Assembly: GCA_963575745.1 (NCBI GenBank)
Contig: CAUYUJ010001414.1
Location: forward strand, 478,270 to 542,269
Source: Prorocentrum cordatum
Lineage: Eukaryota; Sar; Dinophyceae; Prorocentrales; Prorocentraceae
DNA length: 64,000 nucleotides
Reading direction: 5' to 3'
Within the stretch, counting starts at the first letter, position 1; the number at the start of each line of letters is the position of its first letter. Shown here one piece after another: positions 40,851 through 51,496 of this stretch. The notes beneath the pieces are model-generated. The model saw only the letters and a program-made list of their open reading frames with translations, did no database searches and was not told the DNA's origin. A program made the translations under genes and the position numbers.

Positions 40851-41008
40851 GGGGGAGGCTTCTCCCAACTTCGCTGCCGATGTCCGATCCGATTCCTTCC
40901 GATCGCCGGTCCGACTCGTCGATGCTCGACGCGGGGCCTGCCCGCCCGTGTTTTTTTTTCGGGAGGGCCGCGCGTGGGCGCGGAGGTGAACGCACCTGCC
41001 CAGGCATG

Positions 41009-41195
41009 CCAGGCATGCCCGCGTCGTGGACAGGCCTTGGCATCGCTCGGACGTGTGCATTTTTCCCTTCGGCGAGGACCATCGAGGAGCATCCTTGATC
41101 ATTTGGCGAAAAAGCCACGCACGAAACCGACAAAAAAAACAGGGAATGGACGTCCGAGCGATGCCAGGCCAGGCATGCCCGCGTCGTGGACAGGC
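41009..41195 (+). mobile_element. Family A element flanked by a 27-bp direct repeat
   Basis: The element at 41037-41165 is complete. It is bracketed by identical 27-base copies starting CCAGGCATGCCCGCGTCGTG at 41009-41035 and 41169-41195. This is much longer than the 12-base duplication at 49805-49931. Confidence 0.88.
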
Positions 41196-41295
41196 ACGAC
41201 GGGAGTCCTGAAGGTCGTTGTCGGTCTCTGGGAGCCTTCGCCGGGCCCCCGGGCCCCCAGGCCCATCCCAGCCCCCCCCCCCCTCCGTCGCGAAG

Positions 41296-41448
41296 AAGAT
41301 CACGACGGCGGGCGTTTCCCTGGGCCTTCGCCGGGCCTCGGGAGCGCTTCAAAACGACTCGGGATGAGAAACCGATCCCGGGGAAAGGGTCGAGACCTCC
41401 GGGGGTCGACGTCGTGAAAAGAATCATGACGTCGGGGGTCTGGGATCA
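41296..41448 (+). mobile_element. MITE-like element, family G
   Basis: ATCACGACGGCGGGCGTTTC, CAAAACGACTCGGGATGAGA, GGGTCGAGACCTCCGGGGGT, AATCATGACGTCGGGGGTCT. The right end is intact and the left is slightly rearranged. Confidence 0.8.
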
Positions 41449-42269
41449 CAAAACAACTTGGGCTGGAGACCCTGGGGAAAGGATCCGGACTCCCGGCAAA
41501 TTGTTAAACAATCGAGGAACACCGAGCCCCTCCCAAACGAGAAGGGTTCCTCCTCAAGCGCCCCGACTGCAGGACACCCGATGTCTGTGTGTGCCACGCC
41601 TGGGCGCGAAGATGGACGCACCTGCCCAGGCGCGTCCTCGGGCCTCGTCCCGTTGCACCTCCATGCTGGCGTGCCCTGTCTCTGCCTCAAAGTCTCCATC
41701 CATCACCCAGTGGTGGTCGTTTTTTTATTCACGGTTTGGCCGATCGGCGCGGGCCCTCGCCCCCCTCCCCTCCCCCCCCCTGCGAAGTAGATCTTAGCTC
41801 TTAGCTGTTTTTTGACACTTGTTCAGAGCGGGTGGAGCTTCCCCCAGAGGACGCACGGCACGGTCCCAAACAGTCGGACTCAGCAGAGTTCCGGAGCCAG
41901 ACCCCCCCGCTCTTCCGCCCAGTGTCGAAACGCCTAATAAAAAAAACGCTCACCAGCTCGCTGGCTCGCAAGAAACAGCTCAGCCGTCCGAGAGTCCAGC
42001 AGCCTGCCCTGGGCCCCGTCCTGGGCCTGGGACCGGACAGGTGGTCCGCGGGCGTCGCCCGATCTCTCGCCGGGGGCGCCCCGGGGGGGGGCCATGACAT
42101 CTCCCAGATTGCGTGGCCCGCTTGTATTCTTTCAAGCCGTTCCTTGCCCCCCCCCCCCCCATCCCCTCGTTCGCGCGCGTGCCACGGACCACGATGCGTG
42201 GCTATATCCCCTCATGATGCCCCCCCCCCCCGCACTGGCGCACCCGAGCTGGCGGCTGGCCCGCCAGAG
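41449..42269 (+). repeat. Unassigned DNA and dispersed repeat shared with 21656-21930
   Basis: 41735-41970 is the second copy of the repeat described at 21656. Poly-C and poly-G runs occur near 42085, 42150 and 42220. No gene is recognised before exon 8. Confidence 0.55.
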
Positions 42270-42336
42270 GCACATGACCTCCGAGAGCGCCGTGGTGCAC
42301 ACCTACGCGGCGCACTGCCTGGGGAGCCTGCTCACG
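42270..42336 (+). CDS. CSE1: CSE1 exon 8
   Basis: One base completes an Arg codon, then HMTSESAVVHTYAAHCLGSL LT. The family signature is HLQAESIVVHTYAAHALERLF; VVHTYAAH is exact and diagnostic for CSE1. The acceptor is AGAG|GCACAT. The end is set at the GT of ACG|GTCGTG. Reading on would give VVEPTSLRSSP, which no longer resembles the family, but the true donor is not certain. No following exon was recognised in the remaining 21.6 kb. Confidence 0.93.
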
Positions 42337-42549
42337 GTCGTGGAGCCGACCTCGCTGCGGAGCTCCCCCACGGGCTCCCCGAGCGGCTCCCCTGCCAAGA
42401 GGCCGCCTTTGTGCGGGGGGGGAGGGCTGACCGACACCTCGGGAGCGGCGCGGAGCGGAGCAGCAGCGATAAGTGGAGCTGGGGCTGGAAGGGGGAGGAG
42501 GAGGAGGAGGAGGAGGAGGAGGAGGATCTAAGAGGCAAACGCTGCAAAA
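42337..42549. other. Start of the next CSE1 intron, with a GAG tract
   Basis: GC-rich sequence followed by (GAG)n at 42493-42528. Confidence 0.6.
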
Positions 42550-42708
42550 GCATCAATTTCCCAAGGTCCGCGCGGTTTTCTTGGATCGGCTCTGAACCCC
42601 CCGGCGGCTCCTCCAGCGCCGCCCCTGGCGCGCTCTGCACGCCGGGAAAGGGGGTCCAGCGCCGATGCAAGCAATCCGCGCGGACCTCCGAAAGTTTATA
42701 TTTATGCT
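42550..42708. mobile_element. MITE-like hairpin, family D
   Basis: Left arm CATCAATTTCCCAAGGTCCG then CGCGG; right arm CCGCGCGGACCTCCGAAAGT then TTATATTTATG. GC-rich loop. Confidence 0.8.
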
Positions 42709-42894
42709 GCTATCCTCCCTCTGCAGAGGAGGGGGAGGCTTGACAGGCGACGAGGGAGGACAAAAAGCAGCGGCGCTGGGAGGCTGCAACGGCAGGAGAA
42801 TCGTTGCCACCCCCAGGATCCAAAATCGACCGCTGCACGCACAGCCGATGAGGAAGAATGAGGTGGGGTGAGGGAGAAGGAGGCAGGGACGAGG

Positions 42895-43791
42895 AGGATG
42901 ATGATTGAGGAGATGGAAATGATGATGAGGGTGATGAGGACGGTGAGGATGGTGGTGATGATGATGAGGAGGAGGACGACGACGATGATGGATGTTGAAG
43001 ATGATGGTGACGATAATTTTGATGATTATGATGATGATGATGTTGATGATGATGATGATGATGCTGATGATGATGATGCTGATGATGATGATGATAATGG
43101 TGATGAAGATGGTGACGATGGGGGAAGGGTGGTGGCGGTGGTAGTGGTAATGGCGATGATGATGGTGTTGATGATGCTAATGTTGCTGATGATGATGTTG
43201 ATGTTGATGTTGCTGCTGCTGCTGCTGCTAATCATGATGATGATGATGATGATGGTGTTGTGTTCGATTTGTTGTCGGTGATGCTGATGATGGGGATCAT
43301 GATGATGTTTATAATGACGACGAGGAGGAGGATGCGGATGCGGATGCGGCTGATAATGATCATATTGATGACGATAGTGTTGATGTTGAATACGGATATG
43401 AATATAGTGGTGATGGTGATGACGATGATGCTGATGATGATGACAATGGTGGTGACGATGAGTAAGATGCCGATGTTGATGATGTTGCTGTTGATAGTGA
43501 TGACGTTTATGATGATGACGACGATGTTGATGATGCTGATGCTGATATTGCTGATGATGCTGCTGCTGACATGATGACGGTACTGGAGACGATGATGGTG
43601 ATGACGATGCTGATGCTGATGCTGATGATGATGAGGTGGAGGAGAAACTGGAGGATGGTGAGGATGATAGTTGTGACTACGAGTATGATGACGGTGATGG
43701 TAATGGCAACGATTATCGTAATGATGAACAGGCTGAAAACACAGATGATGGTGTTGCTGATGATGATGCTGATGGTCACGATGATGATGAC

Positions 43792-43833
<42 letters not shown>

Positions 43834-43947
43834 AATGCTGATGTTGATGCTGATGCTGATGATGGTGTTGATGATGATGATGGGGTCGATGAGGATGATG
43901 ATGATGATGACGTCGATGCTGATGATGATGATGATGATGATGACGTC

Positions 43948-44011
<64 letters not shown>

Positions 44012-44222
44012 GTGATGGTGATGGTGATGGTGATGGTGATGGTGATGGTGATGGTGATGGTGATGGTGATGAGGAGGAGGAGGAGGCGGAGGAGGAGGCG
44101 GAGGCGGAGGAGGCGGGGGAGGGGGAGGATGAGGACGAGGACGAGCTTGAGAAAGAAGATGAGAATGGGGATGCTGATGAGGATGATGAGGATGATGAGG
44201 ATGATGATGCTGAACACCATGA
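42895..44222. repeat. GAT trinucleotide tract, 1.3 kb
   Basis: GAT triplets with GTT, GCT and GAC variants. 43780-44075 is nearly pure GAT then GATGGT, and GAG triplets follow at 44070-44130. The largest microsatellite in the window. Poly-Asp, poly-Met and poly-His/Ser/Ile frames are shadows. Confidence 0.97.
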
Positions 44223-45532
44223 TGATCCGTTGCGCTGGGCGCCTCTTTTCCCTGCCGCACTGTTGCTCGTCAAGATTCGCCCCCCTCCCACAGGGCACGC
44301 CTTCGATCCAGATCGCTGTCTGACCCACCCGGGGCCCGAGGGCGGCCCGCCCAGGCAAACATTTCAGAAAGAATCCCCAGACGTCTGGGGCCTCCTCGGA
44401 AGCCTCCAGGGATCTCCGCAGGCGTCGAGACAGGTCCAGAGGCCTCCTTGAGGCCACAGGGGAGGGCAAGCATACAAAACAGACAGCCGGGCCGAGTGAC
44501 AAGATCGAGGTCGGTTCGGGGAGGGTGCCCCAGTGTTCTTCGTGATTTTCTTGGCTGCTCTTGTGCGTCCTGGGGAGGATACCTTTTTGGCTGCTGTGTC
44601 TGCTTTGGCCGACGGAGGGTCCGACGACAGCATGCGGAAACCTCTCCCTCGGCTTATTCTCGCGAGGTCCTCCCCTCCCGCCGCAGCTCTGCCTCCGCCC
44701 CCCCCCCCCCCACGGGCCACGCAGGCCGCCTCCTCCGCCGCACCCGGGCTCTGGCTGGTCCCGAGACACGACGAGGCCGCGCCCGCCACGGCGCCGCCTG
44801 CAGGGGCTCTCGGCGGCCACCGGCGGCCTTCGGCGGCCCTCGGCGGCGCCCCACAGCGGCGCCCCACAGCGGCGCCCCACAGCGGCGCCCTTCGGAAGCG
44901 GCCTTCCCGTCAGCGGCCGTCCAGTCAGCGGCCTTGTAGTCAGCGGCGCGGTGGCGGCGACGTCGACGACGAGAGAGCGTCGGGGCGGGACGGAGGCGGG
45001 GGAAGGGAGGGGAGACGCGGGAGGGGGAGGCGTGGGTGGCCGCATTGGCGGGACTCTGGGCCTCGAGGGGCTTTGAGAAAGCAGCGAGCGAGCGTTGAGA
45101 CGCAGCAGCTGTGTCGGCCACTCTGGCTGGCTGGGGCCACGTTGAGGGGTTCCTTGGGGCTGATTCTCGTGCCTCTCGTCAAATTGGTGTTCACTAAACA
45201 ACCTTGGGCGTTTACTAAACAGCCCTGCACTGTTCGATTCCTTCTTTGGGTGCGTTCACTGAACGACTTGGCGTGTCGGGGTGGTTATGATGGGGGTGGA
45301 TTTTATGACTTCTATCTCGTACGCTTCGTGAGGACAGGCCCGGGGCTCGTTGGGCAGCCCCGGAGGCGGGCTGTCCGTCCACGGAGTCCGTGCGCGTCGT
45401 GAGGCCCGTCCCGTGCCCTGGCGGGGCCGCTCCGGAGGCGAGCTGCCTCGGCGGCCTCTCGTGGGAGGGGCGCCAGCCTGGCGGCCGGGGGACGGGGTGA
45501 GCGGCACCGCAGCGGGTACTCACTAACCTTGA
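44223..45532. other. GC-rich unassigned sequence
   Basis: A 13-base GCGGCGCCCCACA repeat occurs three times at 44845-44890, and AGCGGCCTT/GTCAGCGGC units to 44950. CACTAAACAACC and CACTAAACAGCC-type motifs lie near 45193-45225. Frames of up to 289 codons are GC-driven and overlap on both strands; none is recognised. Confidence 0.45.
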
Positions 45533-45692
45533 GTCGGGCCTGTCCCCCTACAGGGGGGATGTTCCTAAATAGTCCCCCCCAAAAAAAGTATGGGGACGTG
45601 TTTTTTGGTAGTTGTGTGCATTTGTGGAGCATCTTTTGGGTATTTCTATATCTTCTTCGTCCACAATCCGTTTGTAGGGGGACATGCCCGAC
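45533..45692. mobile_element. MITE-like element, family B
   Basis: GTCGGGCCTGTCCCCCTACA on the left, TTTGTAGGGGGACATGCCCG then AC on the right; 160 bases. Confidence 0.85.
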
Positions 45693-45702
45693 CTAACACT
45701 AA

Positions 45703-45897
45703 CCCAGACCCCCTCGGGTCATGAACAAAATCATTCAGGAAGGTTTTTCCTTATTTTTGGCCTCTGGAGTCCCTCACCGGGCCTCGGGACCGTCAATCAA
45801 CGACTCAGGATGAGAAAAACCGGCCATGGGGAATGGGTCCAGACCTCCTGGGAGTCGACGCCACGGAACAATCAGGACGTCGGGGGTCGGGGAACGG
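45703..45897 (+). mobile_element. MITE-like element, family G, complete
   Basis: CCCAGACCCCCTCGGGTCAT at the left, AATCAGGACGTCGGGGGTCG at the right. The interior has GGCCTCTGGAGTCCCTCACC and AACGACTCAGGATGAGAAAA. Confidence 0.85.
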
Positions 45898-46131
45898 GTA
45901 CGTTGGAAAGTACGTAGCCGAAAGCTGCCACTGTACAAGCTCTTGCTGGCATGCTGCAGCGTGGCCCACGATCGGGGAGTGCCGGGTTCGCCGTTGCACC
46001 GGCCCAGGTGCCCGCCAGGGCACTGAGGGGCGCTGAGGGGGGCGCAGGGCGGGGGGCCTGGGCTGCCCGCTGCCGGGAGGGAGGCCGCCACGGGGCGGAC
46101 CGAGGACAGGGGTCCGTCCATCCAGAGTTAA
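45898..46131. other. Unassigned, exon-like block
   Basis: 45927-46008 is bounded by AAAG and CCCAG|GTGCCC and is open in three plus-strand frames (for example LPLYKLLLACCSVAHDRGVP). None of them fits CSE1. Confidence 0.3.
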
Positions 46132-46283
46132 GTCGGGCGTGTCCCCCAACAGAGGGATTCTCGGCGAAAAGTGCAGAATATTCAAAAAATATCCCAACAT
46201 GGTCAACAAATACTCAAAAATTAGTCCCCAGACATTGTTTAAACTATTTTCGAATATTCCCATTGTAGAGGGACAGGCCCAAC
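46132..46283. mobile_element. MITE-like element, family B
   Basis: GTCGGGCGTGTCCCCCAACA on the left; ATTGTAGAGGGACAGGCCCA then AC on the right. Confidence 0.8.
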
Positions 46284-46619
46284 GTAGATCCAGAGCGTGC
46301 GTGACAGAGGGGTCATGAACTCGAGGTCGCCGACCGAGACTGGCGATGCGAGCGCAGAGGGGACTCTTCCGGTTGCCTCGCGAGTGCAATTCGCCTCGAT
46401 AGGCCGGCAGCGTTGGTGGCTTCGGGTTTTTTTCGAACCCCCCACTGCTTTGCACCTCTCCGCTCCGCCTCGGGTCCCATCGTCGACGATGCTCGTTCGA
46501 TGTTGCGCCGTCGGCACTTTGGCCCGAAGGGCCCCCAGGGGGCGAAGCGCGTATAGGTATACAGTCAGGGGTTGCCTGACGTCAGTTCTTGACGATCAGC
46601 TTGCTAAGCTTGTCCACCT
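46284..46619. other. Unassigned sequence
   Basis: No repeat relation recognised. It could be the 3' untranslated part of the minus-strand LINE relic that follows. Confidence 0.35.
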
Positions 46620-47273
46620 CCGTACGTCTGGCAGGCCACTTCAGAGTCCACTCGCACCACACTCCACGAGTTCATCAACCCGGTCGTTCAGGAACAGTCC
46701 CGTGTGAGACGCCACATTGAGCCACATTAGGTATAGACCAAGATCATTAACCAGACGCCGAACATGCAGGGCTTGCCTGATTGTCTGGCGTGCTCTGGAA
46801 AGTCTGCGTGTTATGTTGGCCGCGTATTGCGAGTCATACTCAATGCAGCATGATGCAGAAGATGAAGAAAACGACGCTGTTCCCATATGATCGCGCCCGA
46901 AAGACAATTCCTAAGAAATTGGCGCTCAGCTCACCGACGTTGTTCGAATTCCTGCGCGCGCCAATGCAACAAGGATCGGATTCAGCAAGGATGGTGGGGC
47001 CGCAGAAGTTCAGAAACAATTCCATACCGGGCAAGGATACAGTGAAACCCCAATCCGAAACCTCCTCCCCGTCCACGCTCGTGGATCCGTTGCACGACAC
47101 GACAATCAAAGCAGGGCGCTGAAAAGCAGGAGGGGCCTGTGGAGCAGGACAAGAAGGCTCTCGGTGATCACGCCGTATGGGTTGAGGTCCGAGTCCGGGC
47201 TTGATCCTCTTCAGCGGCGGAAGAGCTGACCGGTAGATTTTGTCCGCGATCGCGGCAGTGCCAGGTCAAGAGC

Positions 47274-47400
47274 TTGGCATCGTTCGGAAGTGTGCATTTT
47301 TCCTTCGGCGAGGACCATCGAGGAGCATCCTTGATCATTTGGGGAAAAAACCTCGCACGCAAACAGAAAAGCACAGGGAATGGACGTCCGAGCGATGGCC
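47274..47400 (+). mobile_element. MITE-like element, family A, inside LINE relic
   Basis: TTGGCATCGTTCGGAAGTGT to ACGTCCGAGCGATGGCC; complete. Confidence 0.9.
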
Positions 47401-47605
47401 AGAGAGCCGCTGGCTTCCCGCTGCGGCGGTCCACTGCAGGGCGTGCGCGGCGAGGGCGCTCACCCCGAGCAGACATGAAGATATACTGCAACGGCATGGC
47501 CGATTGCCACCGCCCGCACACCGTGGTAGGCAGCCGGGATCCGACCGTACCGTGCCGAGCAAGGAGGGAGATTATTTGGCCGCATTTCGGCAGGCCCCAG
47601 TTCCC

Positions 47606-47731
47606 TGGCATCGCTCGGACGTGTGCGTTTTTTCTTCGGCGAGGACCATCGAGAAGCATCCTTGATCATTTGCCGCAAAAGCCACGCACGAGACCAAAAA
47701 AAACACAGGGAATGGACGTCCGAGCGATGGC
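47606..47731 (+). mobile_element. MITE-like element, family A, inside LINE relic
   Basis: CTGGCATCGCTCGGACGTGT to ACGTCCGAGCGATGG. The flanks CCAGTTCCC (left) and CCAGTTTCT (right) suggest a target duplication of about 8 bases. Confidence 0.9.
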
Positions 47732-47929
47732 CAGTTTCTCGTAAGGTCCGCTGCTCTGCAGCATTGCACGGACACTGCCACAGACGACGTGGAGGCGGTT
47801 CTATGATCCGGCCACAGCGTGGGCACACAGAATCAGGATCGTGGGAAGGGGTCTTGGAAGTGTTCGACGATGTCCACAATCCTCCTCTGGCCCCCCTCAG
47901 ACGGGGCTATAGGACGAGGATGCATCCGT

Positions 47930-48035
47930 TCTGGAGCGTGCCGGAGCGCTCTCAGAGCGCCCCGGAACGCTCTGAGAAGGCCGCGGCGCCCGAGACATCT
48001 TCCAGAGCCGCCGGATCTCAGAGATTCTCGATTTG
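47930..48035 (+). repeat. GAACGCTC/GAGACATC dispersed repeat
   Basis: CCGTTCTGGAGCGTGCCGGA, GGAACGCTCTGAGAAGGCCG, CGGCGCCCGAGACATCTTCC, ATCTCAGAGATTCTCGAT. Same family as 26935. Confidence 0.78.
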
Positions 48036-48057
48036 TCCTCACCGGATTTAATCCTTC

Positions 48058-48227
48058 ACCACCCACCAAACCACCCCAACCCAACCCGAAGCCCTCAATT
48101 TGCCTTCCATTTCCAGTGGGGGGGGGGTCGGGGAACGTTGAAAGAACAAATGGTATCCGTACCCCCCCAACCCGAAATTCGGGACAAATTCGGGTCTTCG
48201 GGTTGGGGTGGGGTGGTCTGGTAGGTA
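48058..48227. mobile_element. MITE-like hairpin with CCACCAAACCACCCCAACCC ends
   Basis: CCACCAAACCACCCCAACCC then AACCCGAAG on the left is mirrored by CTTCGGGTTGGGGTGGGGTG then GTCTGGTAGG on the right. A further inner pair is CCCGAAATTCGGG. Confidence 0.8.
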
Positions 48228-48871
48228 GTCAATCCTCGTCCTGGCTTCGTCTTACCCGCGTAGCGGAGCTGCGCCCAGTACATCTGCTCGCGCGCCGGGG
48301 CCTCTCTTCAGAGTCGGGGCCGGCCGCGAGGCCGCCAGAAAAGGTCCTGCAGCGAGCAGAATTCCTGTCCAGCAGCAGCGTGGCGTACAACCCGACACCG
48401 GCGAGCACCTCCTGGTCCAGCCCGAGCAGGAAGACCATCTCGAGTGCGAGAATCAAGCACACAATTTTTCGGGGTTGGACAGACCTCCTGCCCTGACACG
48501 TCGATTGAGGAATTGGCCGTTTTCGGTTCGCGAGAGGGCGTCGCGGCCGTCATTTTTTGCGGGTCCAGGTCCGTAGGTTTCGGTCCCAGGCCGTTTTCAC
48601 TAAGGGGAGGTTTATTAAAGGGAGGTTTGTCCAGCGCCGAATTTGGGCAATTCAAGATTGTAGGCCGCATCCAGCGTATGCCCAGGACCTCGCACGCGCG
48701 ATCCATGGATACCAAGGGTCCAAGCCAGGGAGTGGCCCGACGGAGCCACAGACTCTGCCACTCATGATGTTGTAGAGTGCCTTCGAGCAACATCTTGGTG
48801 CAGATCCTCACTGACGTGTACACCACCCCGCATGGAAGATGAGTGCGGTGTAGACGTGGCCCCAAAAGGTT
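48228..48871 (-). other. Minus-strand coding-like segments, not assigned
   Basis: On the minus strand, HEWQSLWLRRATPWLGPLVS then GIRWMRPTILNCPNSA (about 48770-48640) and ALEMVFLLGLDQEVLAGVGL then YATLLLDRN (about 48448-48360) have balanced composition. A segment REQMYWAQLRYAG ends at a GTAAGA near 48252. They may belong to the upstream part of the minus-strand LINE relic or to exons of another gene. No family is recognised. Confidence 0.3.
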
Positions 48872-49040
48872 CAGGAGGGGAAAAAACACACACAGGCACA
48901 GTTAATCGTCGATTCCCCAGAAAATCTGGGAAAATATAGGAAGTGGGGGAAGACGAAAACCAAGAGAATATTGAAAAATATGGGGAATCCTGTTATTTGT
49001 GGTGTATATGTATTTGTGTGTGTCTCAGGGCCCCTTCATG
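48872..49040 (+). mobile_element. MITE-like element, family C
   Basis: GGGAAAAAACACACACAGGC, GATTCCCCAGAAAATCTGGG, TATTTGTGTGTGTCTCAGGG. Confidence 0.85.
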
Positions 49041-49279
49041 TATGCGAGACCGCCGTCGGCCCACATAGCTAAAGCGCGCAGCCTCCTTGCGACGTTACCC
49101 CGACATACTTATACTGTATATGTGCGTCGCCCCCCCGGGGCGACGCTCGCACCGAGAAGTCTTCTGGTACATGCGTCGTGGCGGGCGCTTCCCTGGCCGC
49201 ACCGCTCGGGAAACGGTATGCTACAAGCTGTGTGTGCGATGCATGTTCGGGTCGGACGCGCGCCTCCGAGGAGGACATG
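49041..49279. other. Unassigned sequence
   Basis: Several frames are open (for example RETVCYKLCVRCMFGSDARL), none recognised. Confidence 0.35.
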
Positions 49280-49448
49280 TACAGTCGGCCCTGATTAGTA
49301 GGTCGACCCTGCCAAATCAAGGGTACCCTTAGGTACCCTTGTGTCCTGTGCCTCGCTACCCATGCCTCCTATACCCCCCCATGGCAGTGTCGCCCTCGGA
49401 AGGGTCTTGTGTCCTCTCGCGTGTCCTGTCCAATCAAGGCCGACTGTA
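49280..49448. mobile_element. MITE-like element, family E
   Basis: TACAGTCGGCCCTGATTAGT on the left, TCCAATCAAGGCCGACTGTA on the right, with GTCTTGTGTCCTCTCGCGTG inside as at 25119-25279. Confidence 0.88.
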
Positions 49449-49475
49449 GCATCAGCATGTCTCTGTGCGTCCCAC

Positions 49476-50165
49476 CGACACCGCTGCTCCCTGGACCTCT
49501 CCTGGGGTGCGTTCCGACCAGGATTTCGAGGCGAACGCAGCGGTGGCGACGACGGAGGCCCAGGAGGCACCAACAAAAGAAGAAAACGAGGGGAGGGTAG
49601 AGGTATATGGCTACATTCTCTGAGCATAGACCTCGTCGCCCGCCGCTCCCTTGCTCCGTGGCGCTCGAGGCCCGACCCACAGCCCAAAAGAGCTCTGCGC
49701 CGCGCCCACGGCCCCCATCGGGGGGACGGCGCCAAAGGCCGGGAGCCCGACCTCCCGAGGCCCTCCCAGGGCCCCAGGCCCGTGGCCCGCAGGTCCCCCT
49801 TCGCTTGGCATCGCTCGGACGTGTGCGTTTTTCCTTCGGCGAGGATCATCGAGGAGCATCCTTGATCATTTGGCGAAAAAAACACGCACGAAACCAAACA
49901 AAAACACAGGAAATGGACGTCCAAGCGATGGTCCCCCTTCGGCTCCGTGGCAGGGCGCAGGCGACGGCCAGGCGATGGCCCCGGGGTGAGGAGCGGCGGG
50001 CGACGAGGCCGATGCTCAGAGGAGGTGGCCATACACCTCTACCCTCCCCTCGTTGTTCCTCTCTTTTTGGGGCCTCCTGGGCCTCCGTCGTCGCCACCGC
50101 TGCGTTCGCCTCGAAGTCCTGGTCGGAACGCACCCCAGGAGAGGTCTAGGGAGCAGCGGTGCCGG
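49476..50165. mobile_element. Foldback element with arms of about 190 bp
   Basis: The left arm (about 49476-49670) is the near-exact reverse complement of the right arm (about 49975-50165): CACCGCTGCTCCCTGGACCT, CTCCTGGGGTGCGTTCCGAC, CGCAGCGGTGGCGACGACGG and GCATAGACCTCGTCGCCCGC all have mirrored partners. The spacer of about 300 bases is GC-rich and contains a family A element. No open frame of its own is recognised. Confidence 0.88.
49805..49931 (+). mobile_element. Family A element with 12-bp duplication, inside the foldback
   Basis: Complete copy with one change in the right end (ACGTCCAAGCGATGG). GGTCCCCCTTCG stands immediately before and after it. Confidence 0.92.
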
Positions 50166-50650
50166 TACCTTTTGGTTTCCCCATCTATTTCCCACAGCCC
50201 CCCGGCCAGGTCCTTCCTGGGCCCAAGAGCCGTGCACACGCCCGCCTGGGGCCAGAGGGCGTGGCGCATACACCGTGTGGCCAGTGCCCTCTAGCCCATG
50301 GAGCTGCTGGAGGTATTCTTTCGGTCAGTGAGGTCTCCCCCATTGCCAGCAGTGGTTTCCCAGCCGCCGCTGGTGTGTCCTTTTTCACTAAGGCTGTGCG
50401 GGCGTTGAGCTCAACAAAAAGCAGGCCTGGCCAGGGAACAGTGGATGGACGTGTACAGACTTCGTCGCCCCGGACGAAGCGCTCGGGAGCGCGTTTGAAC
50501 GGCCGCGGCGCCCGATACTTCCTCGAGGCCCACCGGTTGCTCCCAGTCCGCCCTGTCCGAAGCTAGCAGCACCCTGCCGCCCCACGGCCAGTGCTCGGCG
50601 CGCGCGCGCTCTCCCGGCCGAGGGCCGGCCTGACCGGGGCGGCCCTGTTT
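50166..50650. other. Unassigned sequence
   Basis: CGGACGAAGCGCTCGGGAGC...GCGGCGCCCGATACTTCC at 50470-50525 is a diverged relative of the 26935 family. The remainder is not recognised. Confidence 0.4.
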
Positions 50651-50859
50651 TGGACGTTCGAAATGCGTGCGGAAAGAATGGGTACGCTGCCCAACAAACA
50701 ATGTTGTCCCAAACCAGCAGCGGCAGCTGTTGGGCAAGCGGCATTCTGTCTCAAATGGACACATGCCGTGGCTGCGCGGACAGCGAGTCTTGTCCAAAAC
50801 GAACAGGTTTTGCTGTTGGGCATCGTACCCAGTCTTTCCGTACCCATTTCGGGCGTCCA
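50651..50859. mobile_element. MITE-like element, family F
   Basis: TGGACGTTCGAAATGCGTGC then GGAAAGAATGGGTACGCTGC on the left is mirrored by GCATCGTACCCAGTCTTTCC then GTACCCATTTCGGGCGTCCA on the right; termini of about 45 bases. A second copy lies at 52976-53188. Confidence 0.88.
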
Positions 50860-50989
50860 GATTTGTGCTCACTTGGCTATCGGGGAAGGCCGCGACCCAG
50901 ACATGCTGAGGTCGTGCTGCAACGCTCCAGCTTCACGCGGCGATGGCGCGCCGGCGACGCCAGCGAAGGCGTTCGAGGTTGAATTCTGC

Positions 50990-51200
50990 GACGCGGAAGC
51001 ACTTAGGGAAACGGTGACGCCACTTGAGCGACGCAAAAAATGTGAGTCGTTTGCGCCGACATTGGCGCGTAAGTTGCCCGCGTAATGTCGCGCGTAAGCG
51101 TCCTCGTTTCCAATGCAACGTGCCGTGCTGGCGGCCCGCGCAAGCCACCGCGAAAAGTCGTTATGCCCTCTCTCGTAAGACCTCCTTCGTGTTCGCCGCT
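50990..51200 (+). repeat. CGCGTAAG/GTGCCACGC dispersed repeat
   Basis: AATGCAACGTGCCGTGCTGG then CGGCCCGCGCAAGCCACCGC, shared with 19290-19340 and 52780-52860. Confidence 0.65.
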
Positions 51201-51392
51201 CACCGGGCCCGACGGAATTCAGCTTTGAACACGTGCTTGAGCGGTCGGGGCCGCGATCGCTGCAAAAGGTAGAACGATCGACGCGGCGTCAAAGCAAAAA
51301 CCCTGCGACAGCGCGGACGCCGCGCGAACCTGCCGTGCCACGATCGGGGGGGTTTGGGCTGCTTTCTGTATCCCGGGTCGGCCCGCTCGTCC

Positions 51393-51463
51393 ATCGCGTC
51401 GTCGTGGTCGTCGTCGTCGTCGTCGTCGTCGGCGTCGTCGGCGCCATCGTGGTCGTCGTCGTG

Positions 51464-51496
<33 letters not shown>

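Larger units (their letters stand above)
46620..47830 (-). pseudogene. Minus-strand LINE relic with RNase H, split by two family A elements
   Basis: Reading leftwards on the minus strand, VCPRCGRIIEPPPRRLWQCP (about 47800-47740) is the cysteine finger near the end of LINE reverse transcriptases. NLPPCSARYGRIPAAYHG (about 47575-47525) matches the segment that follows it. The RNase H domain runs from 47115: IVVSCNGSTSVDGEEVSDWG, NFCGPTILAESD, ARRNSNNVGELSANFLGIVF. After a frame change near 46850 come EYDSQYAANITRRLSRARQT and SHTGLFLNDRVDELVECG. The Asp of the first motif (xDGS) is replaced (CNGS), while the Glu, the DSxYA Asp and the final Asp-containing helix remain. Family A elements at 47274-47400 and 47606-47731 interrupt it. 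Confidence 0.8.

Noticed and set aside
42895-44222. Poly-Asp and poly-Met proteins
   Set aside because: Pure translation of the GAT microsatellite.
45927-46008. Possible later CSE1 exon (KAATVQALAGMLQRG)
   Set aside because: Only a vague Leu-rich resemblance; it would skip several conserved family segments and is open in three frames.
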